A program made the translations under genes and the position numbers. The notes beneath the pieces were generated by a model. That model was not told the origin of the DNA, searched no databases, and was given only the letters and a program-made list of their open reading frames with translations. A DNA stretch of 64,000 nucleotides. Source: Flavimobilis massiliensis (GTDB lineage: Bacteria > Actinomycetota > Actinomycetes > Actinomycetales > Cellulomonadaceae). The stretch's first letter is position 1; each line of letters opens with the position of its first letter. Below, piece by piece: positions 17,825-25,107 of this stretch. The stretch spans positions 310,001 to 374,000 of the forward strand of contig NZ_LT964979.1 of the NCBI RefSeq assembly GCF_900240335.1, in the 5' to 3' direction.

Positions 17825-18091
17825 TCACTTGTCGAGCGGCTGGGCGTCCTCGCTGTCGAGCCACACCCCGCGCACCTGCGACCGCGCGTCGACCAACTCG
17901 ACGAGGACGACCCGGCCGCACCAGGCGATGGCGCGCGTCCTGATGGTCTCCGTGCCTGTCTGCCACTGGATGGTCGCGGTGACCGGCCGCGGCGGGTCGA
18001 AGTCGACCTGCGTGTCGCGGGGCGGGACGTCGCGGCGGTTGAGGATGGGGACGTGACGGGCGTTCCACGTGTCGAGGCTCGAGTCGCGCAT
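17825..18091 (-). CDS. small hypothetical phage protein
   Basis: 88 aa, ATG 18091 with GGGAG about 9 bases upstream. Mostly beta-type sequence with TATIQWQTGTETIRTRAIAWCGR and an acidic C-terminal SEDAQPLDK. No known domain recognised. It converges with the integrase. Longer in-frame starts upstream would produce low-complexity protein and are not supported. Confidence 0.5.
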   Translation of the reverse strand: MRDSSLDTWNARHVPILNRRDVPPRDTQVDFDPPRPVTATIQWQTGTETIRTRAIAWCGRVVLVELVDARSQVRGVWLDSEDAQPLDK

Positions 18092-18184
18092 GGGGTCAGT
18101 GTCTCCCTGACCACCGACAGTCGCAGCGGCAGGTGCGTCCGCATATCCCGGGCGGGATGGCGTGGTGGCTGGGAGGGTGCGGGC

Positions 18185-18286
18185 ATGGACGTTGACGAGG
18201 TGGTGCGCGCGATCTTCTGGGATTCGCTCGAGGGCGATGGGGTGTGGGCTGGGGTGGTGTGGCGGACGAGCGGGGAGGCGCTGTGA
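18185..18286 (+). CDS. very small possible ORF
   Basis: 33 codons from ATG 18185 with GGGAGGG upstream, encoding an acidic MDVDEVVRAIFWDSLEGDG peptide with a plausible amphipathic helix. Kept only because of the ribosome-binding site and the ordinary amino-acid composition; it may be nothing. Confidence 0.25.
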   Translation: MDVDEVVRAIFWDSLEGDGVWAGVVWRTSGEAL

Positions 18287-18368
18287 CGAGGAGCCATCTG
18301 TCGGTCGCCCGCAGCATCGACATGCCCGCCGCGCCCGTCTCGCAGCGACTACGCCGCTACCCTCGGGC

Positions 18369-19541
18369 ATGACGAAGCTCGGCCGCAGCCGAGAGCGGCG
18401 GCGACTAAAGTGCCGGCCGTCGCGCGTCGATATGGACTGCATGGTGGATAACACAGAGGAAGCAGAGGACGCTGGGGCGATCGCCATGCCCAACGAACAC
18501 GAGTGCCATCCAGCGGGCGAGCAGCACGACGCCTTCGTGCTCGTCGTCTTCCAGGGAGGACGTCGCGGTCCATTCGAAGCACTTGAGCGACCACTCTACG
18601 ATCATGTCGTTGACATCGTTGAGCGGGTAGTTCCTTTCGGGGAGACCCGCCCCCACCTCGACCTATGGATCGACTCTCCGGGCGGTGACGCGCACGCTGC
18701 CTACAAGCTGGCGCGCTACCTGCGCGCCAAGTTCGAGGTCGTGCATGTCGTTGTCCCCGAGTACGCGAAGAGCGCCGCCACGCTGCTCAGCTTGGTGGGC
18801 TCAGAGATTTACATGGGTCCCGGAGCTGAGCTGGGGCCGCTGGATGTACAGGATCTCCGTGAGGGCGAGGCCCGTATGCACTCGACCCTGGCCACGGCCA
18901 ATGCCGCGACCACGCTCTTCCAGGACATGGTGGAGCACGCGGTTGGTCACGGCCCCATGCTGCTTCAGGTTACCGGGCTTGCCCGAGACCGAGCGATCGC
19001 GCACATGCTCGACTTCGCAGCATCGTTCAGCAGGCCCCTTGTAGAGAAACTCGACCCCGAAGAGATGCTGTCGGCCCAGACCAGCCTTCTGCTCACCCTC
19101 AACTATGCTACGAGGCTTCTTGCCGTGTCCCACAGGGACAAGGTCAACCCCGTCGTCACGGCGAAAGCGCTAGTAACGGACTACCCGACACATGGCCACG
19201 TGATCGATCGCACGACAGCCAGAAACGAACTCAGCCTGACAGTAGTTGACATCGAGCGATACTCTCTGGGCAGGGAGAGTTTCAGGCTTCTCCGAAGGCT
19301 CGGAGGACAGCCCTTCGTTGAACTGCTCGACGGGCCAACCATCCGCCAGCTATGTGATGGCGACGAAGGAGATCACGATGGAGCAGATGAAGCAGACCTC
19401 GGCACCCCAGATGCGCTCGCTCCCGAAGCAGAAGGCACTGACTCTGACGCCGAAGCCAAGCCAGCGTCGCGCTCTCGCCGCAATCGCGTCCGGTCAGGAC
19501 CTCAGGGCGTTGAGAACCTCGACGGTGAAACTCACCCCTAG
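18369..19541 (+). CDS. serine dehydrogenase proteinase (SDH/ClpP-fold) family cargo protein
   Basis: 390 aa from ATG 18369; starts at 18432 or 18441 are also possible. The core matches the SDH_sah (serine dehydrogenase proteinase) family of the ClpP/crotonase fold: LDLWIDSPGGDAHAAYKLARYLR is the strand-turn-helix with the oxyanion GG, and VPEYAKSAATLLSLVGSEIYMGPGAELGPLD carries the Lys-Ser pair (Lys134, Ser135 in this numbering) typical of these membrane-associated proteases. The last ~70 residues are an acidic, low-complexity tail. TACCCT (18358-18363) lies 5 bases before ATG 18369, so the message may be leaderless. The DNA is visibly less GC-rich than its neighbours. It sits between integrase and lysis genes on the opposite strand from the late operon, closed by a strong terminator, the place and shape of a cargo (moron) gene. 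Substrate unknown. Confidence 0.75.
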   Translation: MTKLGRSRERRRLKCRPSRVDMDCMVDNTEEAEDAGAIAMPNEHECHPAGEQHDAFVLVVFQGGRRGPFEALERPLYDHVVDIVERVVPFGETRPHLDLWIDSPGGDAHAAYKLARYLRAKFEVVHVVVPEYAKSAATLLSLVGSEIYMGPGAELGPLDVQDLREGEARMHSTLATANAATTLFQDMVEHAVGHGPMLLQVTGLARDRAIAHMLDFAASFSRPLVEKLDPEEMLSAQTSLLLTLNYATRLLAVSHRDKVNPVVTAKALVTDYPTHGHVIDRTTARNELSLTVVDIERYSLGRESFRLLRRLGGQPFVELLDGPTIRQLCDGDEGDHDGADEADLGTPDALAPEAEGTDSDAEAKPASRSRRNRVRSGPQGVENLDGETHP

Positions 19542-19567
19542 CGCAGGACGCTAGCGGGCATGACGAA

Positions 19568-19599
19568 GCGCCCCCACCCTCTCGCGAGGGTGGGGGCGC
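19568..19599. terminator. bidirectional terminator after the SDH-family gene
   Basis: Perfect 14-bp arms 19568-19581/19586-19599 with a TCGC loop. It ends the rightward cargo gene and can also stop leftward late transcription coming from the lysis genes. Confidence 0.85.
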
Positions 19600-19621
19600 A
19601 GTCGTAGGATGACGCAACTCT

Positions 19622-19642
19622 GCCTGTGATTTTATTACAGGC
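19622..19642 (-). terminator. AT-looped hairpin at the end of the late operon
   Basis: GCCTGT (19622-19627)/ACAGGC (19637-19642), extendable inward to 9 bp with one G-U and a TTT loop. It is an unusually AT-rich spot, 9 bases beyond the last leftward stop, so probably the terminator of the late operon. Confidence 0.55.
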
Positions 19643-19651
19643 CGCTGCTCG

Positions 19652-19783
19652 TCAGTCGGCGTCGTCGAAGGTGGCGCACTTCTCGGCGGCCTTGCGCGAC
19701 CCGTACCGTGTGCCGCACGCCTCGCACTCGTAGGTGCAGCGCCCGCACGTCGTCACGCAGGCGGGGCAGGGCTGGTCACTCAT
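19652..19783 (-). CDS. 43-aa zinc-ribbon protein
   Basis: Tiny Cys-rich protein starting MSDQPCPACVTTCGRC and continuing YECEACGTRYGSRKAAEKC, with three CxxC pairs and a further Cys, so it should bind zinc. ATG 19783 overlaps the end of the upstream holin-like gene by 8 bp, indicating translational coupling. It is the last gene of the late operon. Role unknown. Confidence 0.6.
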   Translation of the reverse strand: MSDQPCPACVTTCGRCTYECEACGTRYGSRKAAEKCATFDDAD

Positions 19784-20231
19784 CGGTCGGCGTGGGGTCG
19801 TCGATGTAGACCATCGCGCCGCAGCCGGGACACGCGTGCAGCATGTCGACGCGTCCGGTGATGGTCGTGCCGCAGTCGCAGGTGACGGTGCGGAGGGCCT
19901 CCCGCGCGTCGGTGTCGGGCTCGTCGGGGAGCGTGTCCGGGTCGGGGGCAGCGGCCGGGTCGAGGCGCTCCGGCTCGCGCGGTGCGGGAGCGAGCCACGG
20001 GACGTAGCGCTCGAGCCAGTCGGTGACGGCGGGCAGCGCGAGGACTCGGGTGACGGCTCCGGCGATCGCGAGGGACGCCGCGACCCACGGGATGCCGGCG
20101 TCGAGGCCGATCGCCTCGATGATGAGCGCCCATGCGGCGGCGAGGCCGACGAGCGCGGCGAAGATCGTGCGGAGGGTGGCGCGCCACGGGTGCTCGGTCT
20201 GCGTCGCCGTGGGCGTGGTCGTGATGGTCAC
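19776..20231 (-). CDS. putative holin-like membrane protein with C-terminal zinc finger
   Basis: 151 aa from GTG 20231, with GAGGAGG 7 bases upstream. Residues ~17-65 form two hydrophobic helices (TIFAALVGLAAAWALII and PWVAASLAIAGAVTRVLAL) separated by a short loop, as in small phage holins. The C-terminal third ends with CDCGTTITGRVDMLHACPGCGAMV, a four-Cys zinc-binding motif that holins normally lack. It follows the lysin gene, so it is the best holin candidate: it would permeabilise the membrane and release the lysin. Confidence 0.6.
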   Translation of the reverse strand: MTITTTPTATQTEHPWRATLRTIFAALVGLAAAWALIIEAIGLDAGIPWVAASLAIAGAVTRVLALPAVTDWLERYVPWLAPAPREPERLDPAAAPDPDTLPDEPDTDAREALRTVTCDCGTTITGRVDMLHACPGCGAMVYIDDPTPTDE

Positions 20232-20242
20232 GGGGTGCCTCC

Positions 20243-21118
20243 TCAGGCGGGGATGTGGTCGACGGTGGTGGTGAGGTGCACGAGGCGGATGCCCTTGTCG
20301 AGGGCGAGCGCCTGGATGCGGACGCGGCGCTCACGGCGGCCGACGATCTTGGCGAGCTCGAACGGTGCGACGATCTGGCCGAACGTGCTGCCGCCGGTGC
20401 CGATGATCTCGACGATGCTGCCGCGGTGGACGATCTTGGCGTTCTTGCCGTCGGGGTCGGATTCGACGACGATGGCGCGGACTTGCACCTCGCGGCCGCG
20501 GGGGACGCCGGTGAGGGTGAGGTCGGCGACGAGCGTGCCGCGGCCCACGGTCGTGCACGCGGAGACGTGGCCCTTGTCGTTGACGGGCAGGGTCTTCCAC
20601 GCGAGCGGGAGCGCGAGAGCCTTCGTGCGGGTGTGGGTCGTGCGACGCATGGCGTCCTCCGGGAGGTCGGTCGGGAGCGGGATCGGGGTGCCGGGGGCGG
20701 GGTCGACGCCGAGGGTGATGCCGCGCGCTGCGAGCCACGGCTCGGGGTCGATGGCGCGGCCGCCGACGCGGATCTCGAGGTGCAGGTGCGGTCCGGTGAC
20801 GAAGCCGGACGTGCCCATGAGGCCGAGGCGGTCGCCAGCGCTGACTCGCTGGCCGACGACGACGTCGCGGCGCGAGAGGTGCAGGTAGCGGGTCTCGAGC
20901 GAGCCGTCGGAGACGTAGACGCGCTGCAGCCGCCCGTAGGTGGGGCTGAGCGTCTCCGAGCGGGTCACGACGCCGTCGTGCACGGCGAGCACCGGGGTGC
21001 CCGTCGGGCCTGCGACGTCGGTGCCCTCGTGCGGACGGACCTCACCCGTGACGGGGTGCAGGCGGGCCAGGTCGTAGCGCGAGCTGATGCGGCCCGGCGC
21101 GGGGTTGGAGTAGGTCAC
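20243..21118 (-). CDS. M23-family peptidoglycan endopeptidase (phage lysin)
   Basis: 291 aa, GTG 21118, with GAGGAGG directly upstream. The N-terminal half is a LytM/M23 zinc metallopeptidase with His30-x3-Asp34 (RPHEGTDVAG) and His111-x-His113 (GPHLHLEI), which cuts peptide cross-bridges of the cell wall. The C-terminal ~130 residues (from RTTHTRTKALALPLAWKTLPVN) form a beta-rich domain of unknown type, possibly for cell-wall binding. No secretion signal is seen, consistent with holin-dependent release. It lies between the XhlA-like and holin-like genes. Confidence 0.85.
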   Translation of the reverse strand: MTYSNPAPGRISSRYDLARLHPVTGEVRPHEGTDVAGPTGTPVLAVHDGVVTRSETLSPTYGRLQRVYVSDGSLETRYLHLSRRDVVVGQRVSAGDRLGLMGTSGFVTGPHLHLEIRVGGRAIDPEPWLAARGITLGVDPAPGTPIPLPTDLPEDAMRRTTHTRTKALALPLAWKTLPVNDKGHVSACTTVGRGTLVADLTLTGVPRGREVQVRAIVVESDPDGKNAKIVHRGSIVEIIGTGGSTFGQIVAPFELAKIVGRRERRVRIQALALDKGIRLVHLTTTVDHIPA

Positions 21119-21141
21119 GCGTGCCTCCTCGGGCATGGGTG

Positions 21142-21172
21142 AGGCCCCGAACCGACGTGCGGTGCGGGGCCT
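21142..21172 (-). promoter_or_regulatory. hairpin before the lysin start
   Basis: 8-bp arms 21142-21149/21165-21172, with inner ACCG/CGGT pairing, between the XhlA-like gene and the lysin start. It may be a partial terminator that lowers or delays lysin expression relative to tail genes. Confidence 0.4.
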
Positions 21173-21189
21173 TGCGGGGGCGGGGTGGA

Positions 21190-21546
21190 TCAGGGGACGG
21201 CGGCGACGACCTTCATGAGCACGATCGCGACGCCGAGGAGGGAGCCGAGGCCGACGACCGCTCCGATGAGGGTGGAGGCGATGACCCACGGGCTCGTGCG
21301 CGGAGCGGCGGCGGGGAGAGCCGCGAGGCGCTGGGCGTGCTCGGCGAGCTGCTCGCTGTGGGAGTTGAGGCGCGTCTCGGCGGTGCCGATGCGGGTCTCG
21401 TGTCCGTCGAGGCGGCCCGTCTGGGTCGCCAGCGCGGTGTCAACCTTCCCCTCGAGGCGGGCGAGCGTGACGGGCACGGGCTCGGCGCTCGTGTGCGCGC
21501 GCGTGCCGGGGCTGAGCGTGTCCTCGATCGCGGGGTCGTATGTCAT
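21190..21546 (-). CDS. XhlA-like lysis-associated membrane protein
   Basis: 118 aa. A central heptad-rich segment (LARLEGKVDTALATQTGRLDG through HSEQLAEHAQRLAAL) should form a coiled coil, followed by one C-terminal transmembrane helix (WVIASTLIGAVVGLGSLLGVAIVLM). This coiled-coil-plus-anchor layout is that of XhlA/hemolysin-type proteins found next to phage lysins. Likely a holin partner; could also be a pinholin. Confidence 0.6.
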   Translation of the reverse strand: MTYDPAIEDTLSPGTRAHTSAEPVPVTLARLEGKVDTALATQTGRLDGHETRIGTAETRLNSHSEQLAEHAQRLAALPAAAPRTSPWVIASTLIGAVVGLGSLLGVAIVLMKVVAAVP

Positions 21547-21559
21547 GCGGGGTGTCCGA

Positions 21560-22123
21560 TCAGCTCGCGGCGATGTAGGTCGCGGTGCCGCGCATGCCAG
21601 TCGTCGCGACGCTGGGCTTGACGATCTTGATGACGCCGCCGGGGGTGATGACGACCGTCGCGCTGTGGATCGTGGTGGGGCTGGGTTGGAGGGCGATGCC
21701 CGACCCGTAGGACTCCATCGCCGGGACTGCCTCGGCCGGGAGAACCGGTGCGCCACCGTTGAGGGTGACGACGTCGCCGGTGAGACCGCTCGCCCCGGAG
21801 ATGTCGACGGCGACCGTCACGGTCTGTCCGACGCGGGTGTACTGGACGTCGGTGCCCTGCGCCTGGACCCAGGCAGGTCGTCGCCACAGGACCCACCAGC
21901 CTCCCTGGTCGTAGATGTAGGTGGTGGCGGTGGCCTCGACGTAGGCGACCATGCCGCGCATGCGGCGGCCCGACGGGATCGCTGCGTCGCGCGCTGCGGT
22001 CGTCGCGAAACGCATGATGGTGCGGTCCTCGACGGCCTCGGCGAGAGCCTTGAGGTCGCGGGGGATGTCCGGTGCGTCGCCCGGTGCCGGGTACGGCAGG
22101 GGCTGGATCGTCGTGGTGGCCAT
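21560..22123 (-). CDS. minor tail / receptor-region protein
   Basis: 187 aa. The N-terminal ~70 residues (PYPAPGDAPDIPRDLKALAEAVEDRT, then a stretch ending TATTYIYDQGGWWVLWRR) are the common actinophage tail-tip module; the remainder is predicted all-beta with many Gly/Thr/Val. Location after the tail hub genes and before lysis supports a tail-tip or fibre role in host recognition. Precise function not identifiable. Confidence 0.6.
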   Translation of the reverse strand: MATTTIQPLPYPAPGDAPDIPRDLKALAEAVEDRTIMRFATTAARDAAIPSGRRMRGMVAYVEATATTYIYDQGGWWVLWRRPAWVQAQGTDVQYTRVGQTVTVAVDISGASGLTGDVVTLNGGAPVLPAEAVPAMESYGSGIALQPSPTTIHSATVVITPGGVIKIVKPSVATTGMRGTATYIAAS

Positions 22124-22124
22124 G

Positions 22125-22361
22125 TCAGGGCTCCTCAGTGGGTGGGGTATAGGGCTCGGGGTAGTCGGCGGCGATCGCCACGACGGTCTCGGGGGTGACG
22201 ACGAGCGCGCGCGCGTCGGGCGGGAGGCCGAGGAGCGCGAGCAGGTCGGCGAGCGTCGGCGGTGCGGGTGCGGGCTCGTCAGTCGACGGCAGCTCGACCG
22301 GCGGGACCACCTCGGGAGGCGTCTCGTCCGGCACGGACTCGTCCGGGGGCAGATCAGACAC
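22125..22361 (-). CDS. acidic proline-rich small tail-region protein
   Basis: 78 aa from GTG 22361 with GAGGAGG upstream. The first half is rich in Pro, Glu and Asp; the second contains TLADLLALLGLPPDARALVV, a helix with a following loop as in short DNA- or protein-binding segments. No family recognised. Tightly packed between two minor tail genes. Confidence 0.55.
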   Translation of the reverse strand: MSDLPPDESVPDETPPEVVPPVELPSTDEPAPAPPTLADLLALLGLPPDARALVVTPETVVAIAADYPEPYTPPTEEP

Positions 22362-22372
22362 GGCGGGCCTCC

Positions 22373-23155
22373 TCAGGCAGGCTCGGAGTAGGAGATGGTG
22401 ATCGGCGCAGCACCAGCCAGGCGCAGTGCATCCGCGGGTGCCTGCGACCAGATGCCAATGCCACGCAGCGCCCCGGACAGCAGTGCCGTCAGCCACGACG
22501 ACGGCAGGTCCCATGAGGCTGTCTCGCCCTGCACGAGTCCTCCCGGCGACCACGGGCCGTACCCTGGCGCCCAGTACGTCGACGGGCCGCTCGTGCCCGT
22601 GACAGACGTCGTCGCGTGCCCGTAGATGCGCGGCGCGCGCGGTGAGGGCACGTCGTCGTCCCAGTCACGGGTCAGGGTCAGCCGCGCGGACTCGATCGTG
22701 GCCCCGGACGGGATGACTCCGGCCAGCGGCGGATACACGACGAGGCCGCCCCACACCTGCGCGTAGGGCGGGGCACCGCCGGTGTGGCCCTGCGACATCG
22801 GGCCGACGCTCCACGACCAGGCGCTGGTCTCCGTGGCGGTGTACCAGTAGGCCATAGCCCCCCACGAGGCTGTCGGCGTCACCGCGATTGTCGTGTACCG
22901 GCGGCCCGACCCCGTGAGGTCCTTGCTCAGCTTGCCGAGGACGACCCACGACGTGCCCGCGCGGAGCACGGTGACGAAATCGCCGACGGTCGGCGTGTAC
23001 GGGGTGATCCAGCGGACGCCGGTGAGCAGCGTGCCGGTGCCGATGTCGACCGTGAGCGCGAGCGCTGTCGCGTCGATCGTCGTCACGGTCCCGAGGTAGG
23101 ACCCCGACTGTCGTCCGCGCGCGACTGCCGCGCGCACTCCCTGTGCGAGATCCAC
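22373..23155 (-). CDS. minor tail protein
   Basis: 260 aa, GTG start immediately next to the upstream gene. Residues ~20-75 (GTVTTIDATALALTVDIG, then GDFVTVLRAGTSWVVLGKL) read like an OB-fold as in baseplate spike proteins; the rest is a beta-rich, Trp/Tyr/Gly-rich domain that could bind a surface polymer. Position in the tail-tip cluster supports the call. Confidence 0.6.
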   Translation of the reverse strand: MDLAQGVRAAVARGRQSGSYLGTVTTIDATALALTVDIGTGTLLTGVRWITPYTPTVGDFVTVLRAGTSWVVLGKLSKDLTGSGRRYTTIAVTPTASWGAMAYWYTATETSAWSWSVGPMSQGHTGGAPPYAQVWGGLVVYPPLAGVIPSGATIESARLTLTRDWDDDVPSPRAPRIYGHATTSVTGTSGPSTYWAPGYGPWSPGGLVQGETASWDLPSSWLTALLSGALRGIGIWSQAPADALRLAGAAPITISYSEPA

Positions 23156-24303
23156 TAGGCCACCTGCCTCACGTCACGGGTGCGGATAGGGAACTCGGCC
23201 CCGGCGGTGAGGCCGAGGGTGTAGCCGTCGACGACGTGCGCCCGCACGGACCCGGCGGGGTCGGTCGGGTCGGTGATGACGTGGATGAGGTCGCCGGGCT
23301 CGAGCGCGGGGTTCGGCACGCTCGACGCCTCGAGGGTCTTGGCCGCGCCGACAGACTGCGCCAGGAGGCCGCGGCCCACGGCGCGCGCCTGCTCGAGCGT
23401 CGACACCGTCGGGTACGACTCGAAGCGCGGGATCATGCCGTAGCGGCCCGCGTGCGGGTCACCCCAGCGGGTCGGGCTCGTGGGGTCCTCGTCGTACACC
23501 GTCGCCTGCATCGGAGGAAAGTCTCCCGACGGGGACTCACCGCGCACCACTACAGCGTTGTACACGCCGTCACGCGAGCTCGACGACGACGCCGACACCA
23601 GCACACCACCCTCACCGGCGCGCACCGTCCACGCGGGCGTGCCGGTCGTCGAGGGCGCGTCCGCGATGACGATCCGGCCCCACGGGTCCGCGTACCAGAC
23701 CGCGCCGATCGCCTCAGCGAGCGAAGTGATCGCACCCGCCCGGTCCTCCTCAAACGTGGTCGTCGGCACCCTCGCGTCACGCGACGCCGACACCACGACC
23801 TCCACGCTCGGCAACACCTCATGGATCAGGTCCGCGATGATCGAAGTCGTCGACGGACCCGACACCGTGCGCGGCGCGACGAAACGCGCGTCGATGATCC
23901 ACGCCTCCCGCGAACGCCCCGTGACCTGCACCGTCCCATCGTCGAACTCCGAGCCGTCCGCTGCGTCGATGCGGAACACGCCCGCTCGCACCCACTCCAC
24001 CGAGTCGTCCGTGTAGACGACGCCGTAGGACACGTGCAGCTCGGCCCCGAACGCAGCCAGCGGGTGCCCCGGAGTGTCCGGCAGCGCCACCTGGTCCGTG
24101 TACAGACCCGTCGACAGGCGCGGCGGCACCGTCAACGACATCGACCACCGACACGCAGCCGTCCCGTCCACCGTCACCGACCCATCCACCACCGGCACAC
24201 CCGAGTACAGCATCTGCGTGCCCCGACGAGCCTCCACCATGATCTGCACCCGGTGAGGACCCGCCAGCGCAGGCAGGAAACGCTCCGAGACCTGCTGCAT
24301 CAT
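23155..24303 (-). CDS. tail tip hub protein (DUF5047-like)
   Basis: 382 aa. The opening (HRVQIMVEARRGTQMLYSGVPVVDGSVTVDGTAACRWSMSLTV) resembles the DUF5047 module of actinophage minor tail proteins, followed by a long beta-rich hub region (SIIADLIHEVLPSVEVVV, then GAVWYADPWGRIVIADAP). Probably part of the tail tip below the tape measure. It overlaps the preceding gene by 4 bp and the following gene by 1 bp. Confidence 0.7.
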   Translation of the reverse strand: MMQQVSERFLPALAGPHRVQIMVEARRGTQMLYSGVPVVDGSVTVDGTAACRWSMSLTVPPRLSTGLYTDQVALPDTPGHPLAAFGAELHVSYGVVYTDDSVEWVRAGVFRIDAADGSEFDDGTVQVTGRSREAWIIDARFVAPRTVSGPSTTSIIADLIHEVLPSVEVVVSASRDARVPTTTFEEDRAGAITSLAEAIGAVWYADPWGRIVIADAPSTTGTPAWTVRAGEGGVLVSASSSSSRDGVYNAVVVRGESPSGDFPPMQATVYDEDPTSPTRWGDPHAGRYGMIPRFESYPTVSTLEQARAVGRGLLAQSVGAAKTLEASSVPNPALEPGDLIHVITDPTDPAGSVRAHVVDGYTLGLTAGAEFPIRTRDVRQVA

Positions 24304-25106
24304 GCCCCCCGCACGAGGTTGAAGTAGGACGACCTGGCGGCCTTGAGGGCCGCGTAAGACGCGTAGGTCGTCGCCACGGCCGCATACGACCAGCCGATGA
24401 CGCCCTGGCCGCCGCCGGCAGGGACTCCGGTGCGGGTCAGCGACAGCGTGTGCACGCGACCGGGCAGCAGGTAGTGCGGGTCACGTGGCGCGCGCGACAC
24501 CTGCGAGACGTAGTACCAGCCGGGCTCGATGACGTCGTGCCCGCAGTCCTGCACGAGGATGACGCGGGTCGTCGACAGGAGAGCACGGATCGACGCCTCC
24601 ACGCCCGCGTCCTCTGACGACACGACCAGCGAGTACGTCGAGGCGTTGACCCCAGCGACCGACGCGACGGCGACACCCGTGCCTCCGATGACGTCGTACA
24701 CGCCACCCTGCGTCTGCGACACCGGGCCGTCCGACGCGCGCCCCGTCGTGCGCACCGTGAGGTTCGGACGCCCGGCAGCCTTGAGCCAGATGCCGTGCGG
24801 CGCGCCCTCGGTGGAGACCGTGACCATGCTCGAAAGCACAGCCGCGCCCGCCGCGGTGTAGCCGATCGCCTGATACGTGACCGACGACCCGAGCGGCTGC
24901 TCATGATCCGAGCCCGCCCAGTAGCCGCCGACCGCCGGCACACGGTCAGCCCCACGCACCGGCACGTCCGACTCACCCGCGACCAGGCGCACGATCCGCA
25001 CCTCGACGACCGCCGACGACCACGCCGACCCGAGCACCTCCAGCGACACCGCCGCCGCCTCCAGCCGCCACGTCGCCGTCAGCACACCATCCGCGCCAGT
25101 CGGCAT
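24300..25106 (-). CDS. distal-tail-like minor tail protein
   Basis: 268 aa, directly after the tape measure gene (1 base apart), the usual place of the distal tail (Dit-like) protein that joins tube and tip. The sequence is beta-rich throughout with a C-terminal segment YASYAALKAARSSYFNLV. Its ~100 N-terminal residues look like an Ig-like fold. Call rests mainly on position. Confidence 0.65.
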   Translation of the reverse strand: MPTGADGVLTATWRLEAAAVSLEVLGSAWSSAVVEVRIVRLVAGESDVPVRGADRVPAVGGYWAGSDHEQPLGSSVTYQAIGYTAAGAAVLSSMVTVSTEGAPHGIWLKAAGRPNLTVRTTGRASDGPVSQTQGGVYDVIGGTGVAVASVAGVNASTYSLVVSSEDAGVEASIRALLSTTRVILVQDCGHDVIEPGWYYVSQVSRAPRDPHYLLPGRVHTLSLTRTGVPAGGGQGVIGWSYAAVATTYASYAALKAARSSYFNLVRGA

Positions 25107-25107
25107 G

